A DNA stretch of 64,000 nucleotides from Actinomycetales bacterium (GTDB taxonomy: Bacteria > Actinomycetota > Actinomycetes > Mycobacteriales > Micromonosporaceae), in the NCBI GenBank assembly GCA_002919305.1, contig PKFB01000024.1, positions 62,001 to 126,000 of the forward strand. Reading direction: 5' to 3'. Below are positions 17,776 through 26,471 of this stretch, in pieces (positions within the stretch are counted from its first letter, which is position 1; every line of letters begins with the position of its first letter). The translations under genes and the position numbers were made by a program. The notes under the pieces were generated by a model. It was not told the DNA's origin. It made no database searches and was given only the letters and a program-made list of their open reading frames with translations.

Positions 17776-20397
17776 CTACTGCTCGCCGAGTTGTTCCCGG
17801 ATGGCGTTGACTTCCTCGTGGATCGCCTGGGCGCGTGTGGCGTCTCCAGCCGTGTTGAGCAGGGCAGCGAAGGTAACGAGTGACCGAAACAAGTGAGGGA
17901 GATAGGCAGCGGGATTAGCCCGTGCCAAGTCACGGCGGATGGCGACGGTTTCTTCGATGGCCTCGAGGGCCTCGTGCCGCCGTCCCACCTTAGCTAGATG
18001 CGCGGAGAGGTTGTTCAGTGCTGTCGCAAGGTCAGGAAGGTACGCAGCGGGGTTGTCAGCGACGAGCCTGCGGTAGATGGTGACGGCTTCTTCGATGGTG
18101 GTGAGTGCCGCCTGCTGGTGGCCAGCGTCAGCGAGGCGGTTGGAGAGGTTGTTCAGCGTCATGGCGAGGTCGGGGAGGTAGGCAGCGGGGTTATCGGCGG
18201 CGAGGTTCCGGTAGGCGGTGACGGCCTCTTTGACCGCATCGAGGGCCTCGTGCCGTCGACCTCCTTCAGCCAAGTAGGCGGAGAGGTTGTTCAGCGACAG
18301 GGCAAGGGCGGGAAGGTAGGCGGCGGGGTTGGCTTGTGTCAGGTCCCGGAGGATGCTGACGGCTTCTTGGATCGCAGCCAGAGCCTCGTGTCGTCGTCCT
18401 ATCTCACCGAGGTGTGTGGAGAGGGTGTGTAGCGCTGCCGCGAGGCTGGGGAGGTAGGCGGTGGGGTTAGCGGTGGTGAGGTTTCGGTAGGTGGTGACGG
18501 CTTCTTGGATCGCGGCGAGGGCTTCCTCCCGTTTCCCGACCTCGCCTAGGCAGTTGGAGAGGTTGTTGAGCGCCATCGCGAGGTTAGGGAGATAGGTAGT
18601 GGAGTTGCCGGCGGTAAGGGCTCGATAGGCGGCAACGACCTTCTGGCAGGTAGCTAGAGCCCGCTCCCTCTGGCCGTCCTGGCCCAGGCGGATGGAAAGG
18701 TGATGCAGTTCGATGGCGTGTCGGGCGCGTTGTTCTTCGGTCGCGTCAGGACCGGGACGGGTGGCTGCCTCTAGACGCTGAGACACTGCCACCGCGATGC
18801 GGGTACGAGTAGTGGCGAATCCCAACTCCCAAAGCTGTTTGCTGAACTGGGTAAGAGCGTTGAGGTCATACCGGTCATCACCGATGACAGAGACGATGAC
18901 CTCGGTGAATCTCTTCGGATCGATCAGGGTCAAAGCCGGCACATACCCGGCCGGATAGCCGATGGTGAGCTGCTCCAAGGCGGAGCGGATTCGGTATTTG
19001 CCGCGCTGAGTCCCTGGGGTGGACAGGCAGCGGTGGAGCACGACCGCGGCTTGCATGGCGATATCACGGGTGTTGGTGCCGGTTAGGGCGGTGATATCGG
19101 TCAGCCACTCCTGCTGGCTAGCTGCTTGGTCGGCCAGGGCGATTAGGTGAGTGTCGATTAGGCGTTCTGGACGGGGAGCAGCCCACACCTGCTCACCGGA
19201 GTCATCCGGGTACAACTCCACCAGCGCTTGGGCGAGCCTTTCCAGATCCGCGGGTGTCGAAGTCTGCAGGGCGCGGACGTCTTCTAAAGCGGTGGTGGCT
19301 TCGTGCAGGGTGGTAGCTGGGCGGAGCGCCACGGCTGCTACCGCCCATTCTCGCTGATTGGAGGTCAGTTTCAGGCCGGCAGCGGCCAGTCGGGAGGCGA
19401 CTTGGCGCATCTCATGGGCTCGTACGCGGGCGATCGGATCTCTATCCGGGATCCCGAGCATTGACCGGCTGGTGCTGTCAAGGACCCGCAGGAGAGCGTC
19501 TGCGTAAAGGTCCAATGTGGTCTTCGCTGATGTGGGTGGGGTGGTAGTGTCCACCTTCCCAATCGGGTAATGGTGCTGGCGGGCCCGGGCGGCAAACGCC
19601 TCAACCGCCTCATGCCAGATCTGCCTCACCTGTTGTGGGGATCGTTCCTCAGTCAGGGAGGACAACCGCAGCGGGATCGGGTCGACCAGATCATGGAGAT
19701 AGTGCTCTTCGGACAACTCCCGCCACCACTCTCCTGTTGAGCGGGCCAGAAGGAGCACTCGCACCACATCCACCACGTCGGTGTCAGCGATCGTCTCCAG
19801 GAGTTCTCCGACGATTGGGGCGGTGTTCTCTGCGTAATCGATCACCAGTAACCATCGGCCACCCACCGCAGGGATCGCGCGTATGGCGGCGGTGATTTGC
19901 GGCATTCGCTGCAAGGTCCGTTGTAGCCGAGCCGTCAGGTCCGCTGGGGTCAGGGAGCGCCACATCGACGGTGGCATCCCCACAAACCCGGCTGACCATC
20001 CCTCAGCCTGCACGATGCGGCAGACCTGATGGGCCAGGAAGGTTTTACCTTGCCCGCCGGCTCCACACACCAGCCGCACCACTGGCCCGGATGTCGTGTG
20101 CAGCCATGCCATGATCGCGTCCTGTTCCGGTCGCGGTTGCGGGGTGACGACAGCAGCATCGGGGCGCAGCCACGACCCCACCAATGCCGACCCTGCGCCC
20201 TGGGCTGATCTGAACAACAGCCGCTCAGCCCGCTGCCGACTGTCAGGGATCGATACGGTGAAGAAGTCCTGCCCGTCGAGGCGCAGAACCACGTTGTTGT
20301 TCCCGGGGATCACCACGTCGTTGCCGATCGCGACACCGATCGACCGATCTCCAGGGACGTACACCGCCCCAAACAGAGCCGTCCCGCCTGTGCTCAT
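17776..20397 (-). CDS. P-loop NTPase with tetratricopeptide repeats, copy 2 (intact)
   Basis: About 873 residues from ATG 20397, which overlaps the stop of the preceding frame as TGATG, so translation is probably coupled. Order: one 22-residue repeat (GDRSIGVAIGNDVVIPGNNNVV, residues about 16-37), an NTPase with Walker A GAGGQGKT near 103-110 and Walker B WLLVIDYAEN, a sensor-like RVLLLAR, an alpha-helical middle region, then five to six 46-residue TPR units (consensus GRRHEALAAIEEAV...NPAAYLPDLA..LNNLS) to the end. The plan is STAND-like: nucleotide switch plus repeat sensor. No nuclease, TIR or protease domain is present, so any effector activity is unassigned. It is a close paralogue of copies 1 and 3. 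Confidence 0.82.
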   Translation of the reverse strand: MSTGGTALFGAVYVPGDRSIGVAIGNDVVIPGNNNVVLRLDGQDFFTVSIPDSRQRAERLLFRSAQGAGSALVGSWLRPDAAVVTPQPRPEQDAIMAWLHTTSGPVVRLVCGAGGQGKTFLAHQVCRIVQAEGWSAGFVGMPPSMWRSLTPADLTARLQRTLQRMPQITAAIRAIPAVGGRWLLVIDYAENTAPIVGELLETIADTDVVDVVRVLLLARSTGEWWRELSEEHYLHDLVDPIPLRLSSLTEERSPQQVRQIWHEAVEAFAARARQHHYPIGKVDTTTPPTSAKTTLDLYADALLRVLDSTSRSMLGIPDRDPIARVRAHEMRQVASRLAAAGLKLTSNQREWAVAAVALRPATTLHEATTALEDVRALQTSTPADLERLAQALVELYPDDSGEQVWAAPRPERLIDTHLIALADQAASQQEWLTDITALTGTNTRDIAMQAAVVLHRCLSTPGTQRGKYRIRSALEQLTIGYPAGYVPALTLIDPKRFTEVIVSVIGDDRYDLNALTQFSKQLWELGFATTRTRIAVAVSQRLEAATRPGPDATEEQRARHAIELHHLSIRLGQDGQRERALATCQKVVAAYRALTAGNSTTYLPNLAMALNNLSNCLGEVGKREEALAAIQEAVTTYRNLTTANPTAYLPSLAAALHTLSTHLGEIGRRHEALAAIQEAVSILRDLTQANPAAYLPALALSLNNLSAYLAEGGRRHEALDAVKEAVTAYRNLAADNPAAYLPDLAMTLNNLSNRLADAGHQQAALTTIEEAVTIYRRLVADNPAAYLPDLATALNNLSAHLAKVGRRHEALEAIEETVAIRRDLARANPAAYLPHLFRSLVTFAALLNTAGDATRAQAIHEEVNAIREQLGEQ
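17880..18690 (-). repeat. 138-base tandem repeats encoding TPR units
   Basis: Within copy 2 the DNA repeats with a 138-base period (for example the CTCGTGCCG units at 17971 and 18247 are two periods apart). Each unit encodes 46 residues with the EALxAIxEAV and NPAAYLPxLAxxLNNLS helices. Copies 1 and 3 have fewer units, so the array has expanded or contracted between paralogues. It is coding repeat, not CRISPR. Confidence 0.8.
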
Positions 20398-20844
20398 CAC
20401 TTGCTAGACCCACGACGACGTCGTGACGAACGCACCTGGTTGTGATCTCCGGTCACCACCACACCGTTGCCGATGGCGAACCCCACCGACCGGTCACCGT
20501 CCACCCGCACATCACCAGATGCCGGAGAGACAATGCTTGGTCTCCAATTCGTTGCTGTTGAGCTCAACGACGTTGCCATCGCCGGTGACCACTACGTTGG
20601 TACTAGCCGCAACACCAATCGACCGATCCCCAGACAACTCCTGCTGAGGCGGTCGGCTACCACCAGCGACAGGAAAGCGCCACGCCCCGACTCCTACCAG
20701 CAGCGACCCCACACTCACCGCCAGACTCGCCGCCGCAATCCCGTCAGAGCGGCTCAACCCCCACGTCCACACTACGAACCATGTCAGCCCGCCAATCGTT
20801 ACGATCAGCGATATTGTCAAGATCACCGTGCGTAGTCGCGACAT
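20397..20844 (-). pseudogene. Membrane-anchor repeat gene of copy 2, frameshifted
   Basis: ATG 20844 starts MSRLRTVILTIS, aligning with the anchors of copies 1 and 3. An upstream in-frame ATG at 20976 adds unrelated sequence and is not preferred. Two helices and the first repeat (GDRSIGVAASTNVVVTGDGNVV) are read, then the frame ends at 20512. The second repeat (GDRSVGFAIGNGVVVTGDHNQV) and basic tail RSSRRRRGSSK lie in another frame that ends at 20397. A single frameshift in the linker (about 20520-20575) explains this. The downstream NTPase remains intact. Confidence 0.7.
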
Positions 20845-21578
20845 GACACTATCATCACCTATAGTGACAAGAGCGTCTATTATCGACCTAATATCTTGTA
20901 AACGCTGATAGTGATCGAAAGTTGCTTTAATAGATTGATAAATCGCATAGTGCGCAGTGGTCGTGTATCGCATCATGTGGTAACGATTTTCATGATGCGA
21001 TGGTCTTGAAGCGTGTGGTACGCCTCGTAGATAGGGTGAAGACGGCCAAGGAGAACCCTAGGCGAAGACTCGTGCCAACATGGGGCAGCGGGTCATCCTC
21101 GTTGGGTGTTTTCAGCAGTGGCCTGCAGGTGCAGCTCCGCTGACCACGATGCGGCGACGGCGACTCTCATCCCTCAACAGCGCGTTCGCTGACTTACCTA
21201 CTGTCGTTGCTGGGGGCCAAGATCGACCATGAGGTAGGGGTACGGAGGAAGGTTGGCTCTGATCCAAGCAAGCGGTGCTGACGCCCGTTCGTCGATCAAT
21301 CACCTCGGTGATCGCTGATGCTTTTGTTGCCTCTTGCCGGTATGGGTGTTTCTAAAATTCCTATTTATTTGGGTAGTCGAGTGCTATAGAAAACTGCCCT
21401 GCCTCTAAATTTATAGCCATAGCGGTAGATTGTTTAACTGTACGTGGTACAGCGCTCGGTTCAGTTAGGCAGTGTAGATACCTCTGGGAAAGAGTAGGTA
21501 TGGCAACAGGAAAGTTGGCTGCCCAAAGTAGTTGACTATGGAATGATCGCTGTCACCGGTCGTTTGGGCGATTGCCTA
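20845..21578. other. Intergenic region between copy 2 and copy 3
   Basis: 730 bases with no recognisable gene. 20850-21060 is the presumed promoter region of copy 2 and resembles that of copy 1. 21330-21540 is clearly A+T-rich compared with the rest of the window. A 63-codon minus-strand frame at 21112-21303 has no family resemblance and is not called. No transposase remnant or terminal repeat was identified. Confidence 0.45.
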
Positions 21579-23963
21579 CTACATGTTGAGCTCTCTCTGG
21601 AGAGCGGTGGCTTCCTCGCGAATCGTCTGAGCCCGTGAAGTGTCTCCGATGCGATCGAGCAGATTAGCGAATATGACAAGTGACCGAAGTAAGTGAGGGA
21701 GATAGATAGCGGGGTTAACCCGTGCCAGGTCTCGGTAGATGGTGACGGCTTCTTCGATGGCGGCTAGGGCCTCCTGCCGGCGTCCTACTGCACTTAGGCG
21801 GGATGAGAGGTTATTCAGCGACAGTGCGAGGTCGGGTAGGTGAGTATCAGGGTTGGTTTGGGTGAGGTTTCGTCGGATGGTGACGGCTTCTTCGATGGCG
21901 GCTAGGGCCTCGTGTGGGCGTCCTACCTCAGCCAGACGGACAGAAAGATTGTTCAGCTCTAAAGCGTGTCGAGCTCGTTGCTCTTCGGTTGCGTCCGGCC
22001 CAGGACGGGTGGCTGCTTCCAGCCGTTGAGATATCGCCGCCGCAATATGGGCGCGAGTGGTGGCGAACCCCAACCTTAGAAGCAGCTTGTTGAACTGGAT
22101 AAGGTCGTTAATATCGTATCGATCATCATTGATTGCGGTGACAATGATTTCGGTGAATTCTTCTGGTGCGACTAGGGTTAAAGCTGGAACATATCCAGCA
22201 GGGTAGCTAATAATGAGTTGTTCTAAAGCGGTTCGGATTCTGTCTTTGCCGCGCTGAGGCCCTGGGGTCGACAAACACCGATACAATACAATCGCGGCTT
22301 GTATGGCGATGTCGCGGGTATGGGTGCCGGCCAGGGTGGTGATATTGGTGAGCCATTCATGCAGGCTGACTGCCTGGTCGGCCAGGGTAATCAGGTGGGT
22401 GTCGATCAGGCGGTCTGGGCGAGGAGCAGCCCACACCTGCTCACCGGAGTCATCCGGGTACAACTCCACCAGCGCTTGAGCAAGCTTCCCTCGCTCTGCG
22501 GGTGCCAGGGTCTGCAACGTGCGGACGTTTTCTAAGACAGCGGCGGCATCCTCCAGAGAGAAAGCAGGGCGAAGCGCCACGGCCGCTATCGCCCAATCCC
22601 GCTGATTGGGCGATAGCCTTAAGCCGTCGGCGTGTAGCCGAGAGGAAACCTGCCGCATTTCATGAACCCGCACTCGAGCGATCGGGTCCCCATCCGCGAC
22701 TCCCACTGTCGAATTGCCAGTACTGTCGAGAACCCGCAGTAAAGCATCTGCGTAAAGATCCAACGTGGTCTCAGCTGACTTAGGTGGGGTGTCCGTGTTC
22801 ACGTCCCCAACCGGGTAATGGTGCTGGCGGGCTCGGAAGGCAAACGCCCTTACCGCCTCACGCCACACCTGCTCTACCTGCTGCGGGGACAGCTTTTCGG
22901 TTAGGGATGATAACTGGATCGGGATTGGGTCGATTAGGTCATGCAAACGGTGCTCTTCGGATAACTCCCGCCACCAGTCTTCTGCTGTTCGAGCCAGTAG
23001 TAACACCCGTACTCTGTCTGAGACGCCAGCATCAACGATCGTCTCTAGCAGCTCCCCGACGAGCGGGCCGGTGTTTTCGGCGTAATCGATCACTAGCAGC
23101 CATAGGCCACCCACCGTCGGGATGGCATGGATTGCGGCGTTGATTTGTGGCACCCGCTTAAGAGCACGGCGCAGCCCGGCCACGCCCGGCCCGGTTGGCA
23201 GATCCGTCAAGCGCAGCGACCGCCATGTCAGCGGCGGCATGCCCACAAATCCGGCTGACCACCCTTCAGCCTGCATGGTGCGGCAGACTTGGTGGGCCAG
23301 AAAGGTTTTGCCTTGTCCGCCGGCTCCGCATACCAGCCGCACCACTGGTCCGGCCTCTGAGCGCAGCCAGGCCACGATCGCGTCCTGTTCCGGCCGCGGC
23401 TGCGGGGTGATCACACCAGCGTTGGGGCGTAACCACGACCCCACCAACGCCGATCCTGCACTCGGGGTGGAGCCGAATAGCAACCGCTCAGCCTCCTGCC
23501 GACTGGCGGGAATCGGCACAGTGGAGAAGTCCTGCTCATCGATCCACAGGACTACGTTGTGGTCCCCGATGATCACCACATCGTTGTCGGCGGCGTATCC
23601 TATCGACCCGTCACCTTCTACCCGCACACCGCCAGGTGGCGGAACTGTAATACCTGGATCCTTTGGCCTATCACTACCGGGCTCGACAACGTTGCCATCC
23701 CCGGTGATCACCACGTCGTTGCCGATTGCGATACCGATCGACTGCTTCCCAGAGATCACTTGTTTAGGCGGTTGGTTGCCGTCACTGATGGGGAAGAGCC
23801 GTGCCCCGAGCCCTACCAGCAGCGATCCTGCACTTATCACCAGGCTTGCCGCCGCGATCTCATCAGAGTGATTTAAGCACCACGCCCATATCACGAACCA
23901 CGCCGCCCCACCAACCGCTACTGCTAGCGACATGATCAAGATCACCCTGCGTAGCTGCGGCAT
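21579..23963 (-). CDS. Fused membrane anchor, P-loop NTPase and TPR protein, copy 3 (intact)
   Basis: 794 residues in one open frame. Two membrane helices (about 7-27 and 38-58) are followed by repeat 1 (GKQSIGIAIGNDVVITGDGNVV), a linker, repeat 2 (GDGSIGYAADNDVVIIGDHNVV), then an NTPase with Walker A GAGGQGKT and Walker B WLLVIDYAEN, RVLLLAR, a helical middle domain, and two TPR units ending in a short helical tail. It shows that the anchor and NTPase encoded separately in copies 1 and 2 act as one unit. DNA of copies 2 and 3 is identical over 56 bases (19175-19230 and 22423-22478). Probably an inner-face membrane-tethered STAND-like sensor. Function unknown. Confidence 0.85.
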   Translation of the reverse strand: MPQLRRVILIMSLAVAVGGAAWFVIWAWCLNHSDEIAAASLVISAGSLLVGLGARLFPISDGNQPPKQVISGKQSIGIAIGNDVVITGDGNVVEPGSDRPKDPGITVPPPGGVRVEGDGSIGYAADNDVVIIGDHNVVLWIDEQDFSTVPIPASRQEAERLLFGSTPSAGSALVGSWLRPNAGVITPQPRPEQDAIVAWLRSEAGPVVRLVCGAGGQGKTFLAHQVCRTMQAEGWSAGFVGMPPLTWRSLRLTDLPTGPGVAGLRRALKRVPQINAAIHAIPTVGGLWLLVIDYAENTGPLVGELLETIVDAGVSDRVRVLLLARTAEDWWRELSEEHRLHDLIDPIPIQLSSLTEKLSPQQVEQVWREAVRAFAFRARQHHYPVGDVNTDTPPKSAETTLDLYADALLRVLDSTGNSTVGVADGDPIARVRVHEMRQVSSRLHADGLRLSPNQRDWAIAAVALRPAFSLEDAAAVLENVRTLQTLAPAERGKLAQALVELYPDDSGEQVWAAPRPDRLIDTHLITLADQAVSLHEWLTNITTLAGTHTRDIAIQAAIVLYRCLSTPGPQRGKDRIRTALEQLIISYPAGYVPALTLVAPEEFTEIIVTAINDDRYDINDLIQFNKLLLRLGFATTRAHIAAAISQRLEAATRPGPDATEEQRARHALELNNLSVRLAEVGRPHEALAAIEEAVTIRRNLTQTNPDTHLPDLALSLNNLSSRLSAVGRRQEALAAIEEAVTIYRDLARVNPAIYLPHLLRSLVIFANLLDRIGDTSRAQTIREEATALQRELNM

Positions 23964-24096
23964 GGCGTCATCATCGCTGATGGCGACAACAACGGCTATT
24001 TAGTTCCAAAACCTCAACCATGCGACAGTAGGCTGAAACGCGCCAGGCAGACTGAGGAGATGTAGACAGGGCAGCGGTCTATTAAAGGTGTGGCCC

Positions 24097-24174
24097 AGAG
24101 GGGCGCACGGGAGGACAACAAGGGCGCCGTGGCGCTTGGATGCGCTGGGCAGCTAGCGGGTGTTGCGCCCCTCT
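24097..24174 (-). terminator. Inverted repeat after the SGNH hydrolase gene
   Basis: AGAGGGGCGCA (24097-24107) and TGCGCCCCTCT (24164-24174) are perfect inverted copies 56 bases apart, with further GC-rich pairing inside. They lie just past the stop of the hydrolase gene and could terminate its message before the island. No T-tract is present. Confidence 0.4.
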
Positions 24175-24208
24175 AGACCGGGTAGAGGTGTCGCCCCAAG
24201 CGGCGAAG

Positions 24209-25333
24209 TCAGGCCGCGGTGGGGACAGGTTCAGGGATGTAAGGCAGCACCTCGGTGGACGGGGTCGGCAGCGCGGTCAGCGGGGTGGCATGCAGGTTGC
24301 CGTCCGCGCCGCGGACGCAGGAAGCGGCGTTGTCGGAGCTGGCGTAAAACTCGCCTAGGCACAGGCCGAACTGGGCGTGGCCGCGGGCGTTGGGGTGCAT
24401 GGAGTGACGTACCAGGTGGGAGCCCAGACCGTTGCGCAGCTGGGCGAGGTCGATGTTGATACCGGTCACCCATTCCTGGTCGTGGGTGATGCCTCGCGCG
24501 CACACCTCACGTCCCCGCAGCGCGGGTCCCATGTCCAGGAAGCGGACCCCGCTGCGGGCGGCTACCTCACCCAAGGTCGCGGTGAACAGGGGGATGGCGA
24601 CCTCACGGGCCCACTGGGCGTCATCGTCACGGATCGGGCAGCCGTGCAGGAGTTTGGTCAGTGAGTAGCGGTTGTCCTCGGTGACGGGGGATGAGTAGGA
24701 CTGAAGCACCAGCTGGTAGTCGGTGTCGCCGGCCTCGGCCATGACGGTGTGGATGTCGGCGATGTTCTGGGCGATTCGGGGAGCGGCGGCCTCCAGCGCG
24801 GCCGGCAGCCGGTCGGCCCAGACGTCCTGGCAGCGGGGCGCGATCAGGAAGTACGCGGCGATGCAGTCAAGCACCAGGTCAGAGAAGCCGACGTCGTTGC
24901 CGCCGATGCTGAGCACGATGAGGGTCACGTCGTACTCGGCGGCGACCGCGCGGAGCCGCTCGGCTTGTGGCGCCTCACCGTTGCGGGGCGAGCCGCCCAA
25001 CGCGACGTTGTCGGTGGTGGCGCCCGAGCAGGCGAGGTTGATCGACGCGTCGGCGGGGATGGGGGCTACGTGGATCTCGGCGACCTGGGAGCGGTGACAG
25101 AAGTTCCCAGGCTGGTCGGTGCCGGGTTCATAGGAGCCGGCGGCCTCACCGGAGATGAAGCTGTCGCCCATCGACACGATGGCGGTGGGTTTCACCGCGG
25201 AGGCGGCGGGCTGGGCGGCGCCCACGAGAGGGACGGTGAGCAGGACAGCGAACCCGGCGAAGGCGACACGGTGACGTAGCGGGCGGGGCCGGGCAGCGGG
25301 ACGGGGGTGGGATTGGGGTTGGGGATCCGACAT
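24209..25333 (-). CDS. Secreted SGNH/GDSL-type hydrolase
   Basis: 374 residues from ATG 25333, preferred over an upstream start because GGGAGG lies just before it. A signal peptide follows a long basic, Pro-rich N-region (hydrophobic core VAFAGFAVLLTVPLVGA, cleavage near AASA). The four SGNH blocks are present: GDSFISGE (nucleophile Ser), Gly in ACSGATTDNV, Asn in GGNDVGF, and His in SMHPNARGH. Several cysteines suggest disulfides, as in secreted Streptomyces esterases. It likely cleaves ester bonds outside the cell. The substrate cannot be told. Confidence 0.85.
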   Translation of the reverse strand: MSDPQPQSHPRPAARPRPLRHRVAFAGFAVLLTVPLVGAAQPAASAVKPTAIVSMGDSFISGEAAGSYEPGTDQPGNFCHRSQVAEIHVAPIPADASINLACSGATTDNVALGGSPRNGEAPQAERLRAVAAEYDVTLIVLSIGGNDVGFSDLVLDCIAAYFLIAPRCQDVWADRLPAALEAAAPRIAQNIADIHTVMAEAGDTDYQLVLQSYSSPVTEDNRYSLTKLLHGCPIRDDDAQWAREVAIPLFTATLGEVAARSGVRFLDMGPALRGREVCARGITHDQEWVTGINIDLAQLRNGLGSHLVRHSMHPNARGHAQFGLCLGEFYASSDNAASCVRGADGNLHATPLTALPTPSTEVLPYIPEPVPTAA

Positions 25334-25498
25334 TGTGCCTCCCTGACGTGATCCGACCGGGCGTACAGATCGTCCCACTATCAGGGAGGAAACGTAAGGA
25401 TTGCCTTCTTCGCAGTAATCGTCGCTTTACAGAGCCGGTACGCGCTTCGCCTCCCCGCGGTGACGCAGAAGCGGTGTTGAATGGTCTTGGACGGTTTC

Positions 25499-26410
25499 TT
25501 AGACGGTTGCGGTGTCTGTGTCGCGCAGCGACTTCAACAGCGCGATATCCCGGGCATGACCGTTGGACTCTGACGGGGTCTCCACGATGAGGGGTACGCC
25601 CGCCGTGGCGGGGTGAGCCAGCAGCTCCCTGAACGCGTCCGCGCCGATCTGCCCCGCCCCGATAGTCTCGTGCCGGTCCCGGGTGGACCCCACGCCGTCC
25701 TTGGAGTCGTTGGCGTGGATCAGCCGCAGCCGGTCCTTCCCCACCGTCGCGACCAGGGTGTCAAGCATCGCGGTGACGCCTCCTGGGGCTGCCAGATCAT
25801 GCCCCGCCGCGAACGCGTGGCAGGTGTCCAGGCACACCCCCAGCCACGGGTGACCGTCCACCGCCTCCAGGTACGGGCCGAGGTCCTGCACGGTGGCCGC
25901 CAGGGAGCGGCCACCACCGGCGCTGGGTTCCACTAACAGGCGAGGGCCGGCGGAGGCCGCGGCGGAGTCCAGTAGGGGAAGCAGCGCCTGGCGTACCTGG
26001 GTCATGGCCTTCGGGTAGAAGGCAGGGTCGACCGCGCTGCCGGCGTGGAACACCACCCCTTCAGCGCCTAGGTCGGCGCCTCGACGCAGCGCGAAAGACA
26101 GCACCGTGATGGAGCGCTCCACGGTGGCGGGAGCGGGGGAGCCGAGGTTGACCAGCAGGGGCGCGTGAATGTAAAGCGGCAGCCGCCGCTGCGTACAGGC
26201 CTCCCGGAACGCCTCCCGGTCCCGTTGCAGGGCGGCCGAGTCCTTCGGCAGCGCCCACCCTCGTGGGTTGGAGACGAAGATCTGCAGGGTCTCGGCGCCG
26301 ACTGTCTCAACGTAAGGCAGCGTGACCTTCAGCAGACCGCCGGCGGTGGGGGCGTGTGCGCCGATCGGGCTCAGCTTCACGGGGGTGTCCTGGGATTCGG
26401 CGAGCATCAT
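25499..26410 (-). CDS. nfo: Deoxyribonuclease IV (endonuclease IV, AP endonuclease)
   Basis: A 303-residue TIM-barrel metalloenzyme that cuts DNA 5' of abasic sites in base excision repair. Zinc ligands by family pattern are seen in YIHAPLLVN, VFHAGS, LLVEPSAGGG, CLDTCHAF, IHANDSKD, DRHETIG and IVETPSE. Length is within the family range. The start is one of two adjacent ATGs at 26410/26407 with AAGG upstream. It lies 61 bases after the PASTA kinase gene on the same strand and may be co-transcribed. Some close homologues are annotated only as sugar-phosphate isomerase-like TIM barrels, but the full ligand set supports Nfo. Confidence 0.88.
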   Translation of the reverse strand: MMLAESQDTPVKLSPIGAHAPTAGGLLKVTLPYVETVGAETLQIFVSNPRGWALPKDSAALQRDREAFREACTQRRLPLYIHAPLLVNLGSPAPATVERSITVLSFALRRGADLGAEGVVFHAGSAVDPAFYPKAMTQVRQALLPLLDSAAASAGPRLLVEPSAGGGRSLAATVQDLGPYLEAVDGHPWLGVCLDTCHAFAAGHDLAAPGGVTAMLDTLVATVGKDRLRLIHANDSKDGVGSTRDRHETIGAGQIGADAFRELLAHPATAGVPLIVETPSESNGHARDIALLKSLRDTDTATV

Positions 26411-26471
26411 TCAAAACCTTGAACTTGAGGACTGAGAGGGCGCGATGGGGTGGTTTTGAACAAGGCTCGCC

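Noticed and set aside
17880-18690. Regular 138-base repeats as a possible CRISPR or satellite array
   Set aside because: The repeats are in frame and encode TPR helices without spacers, so they are coding repeats.
21112-21303. 63-codon minus-strand frame between copies 2 and 3
   Set aside because: No family signal and no ribosome site. No transposase motif or terminal repeats around it.
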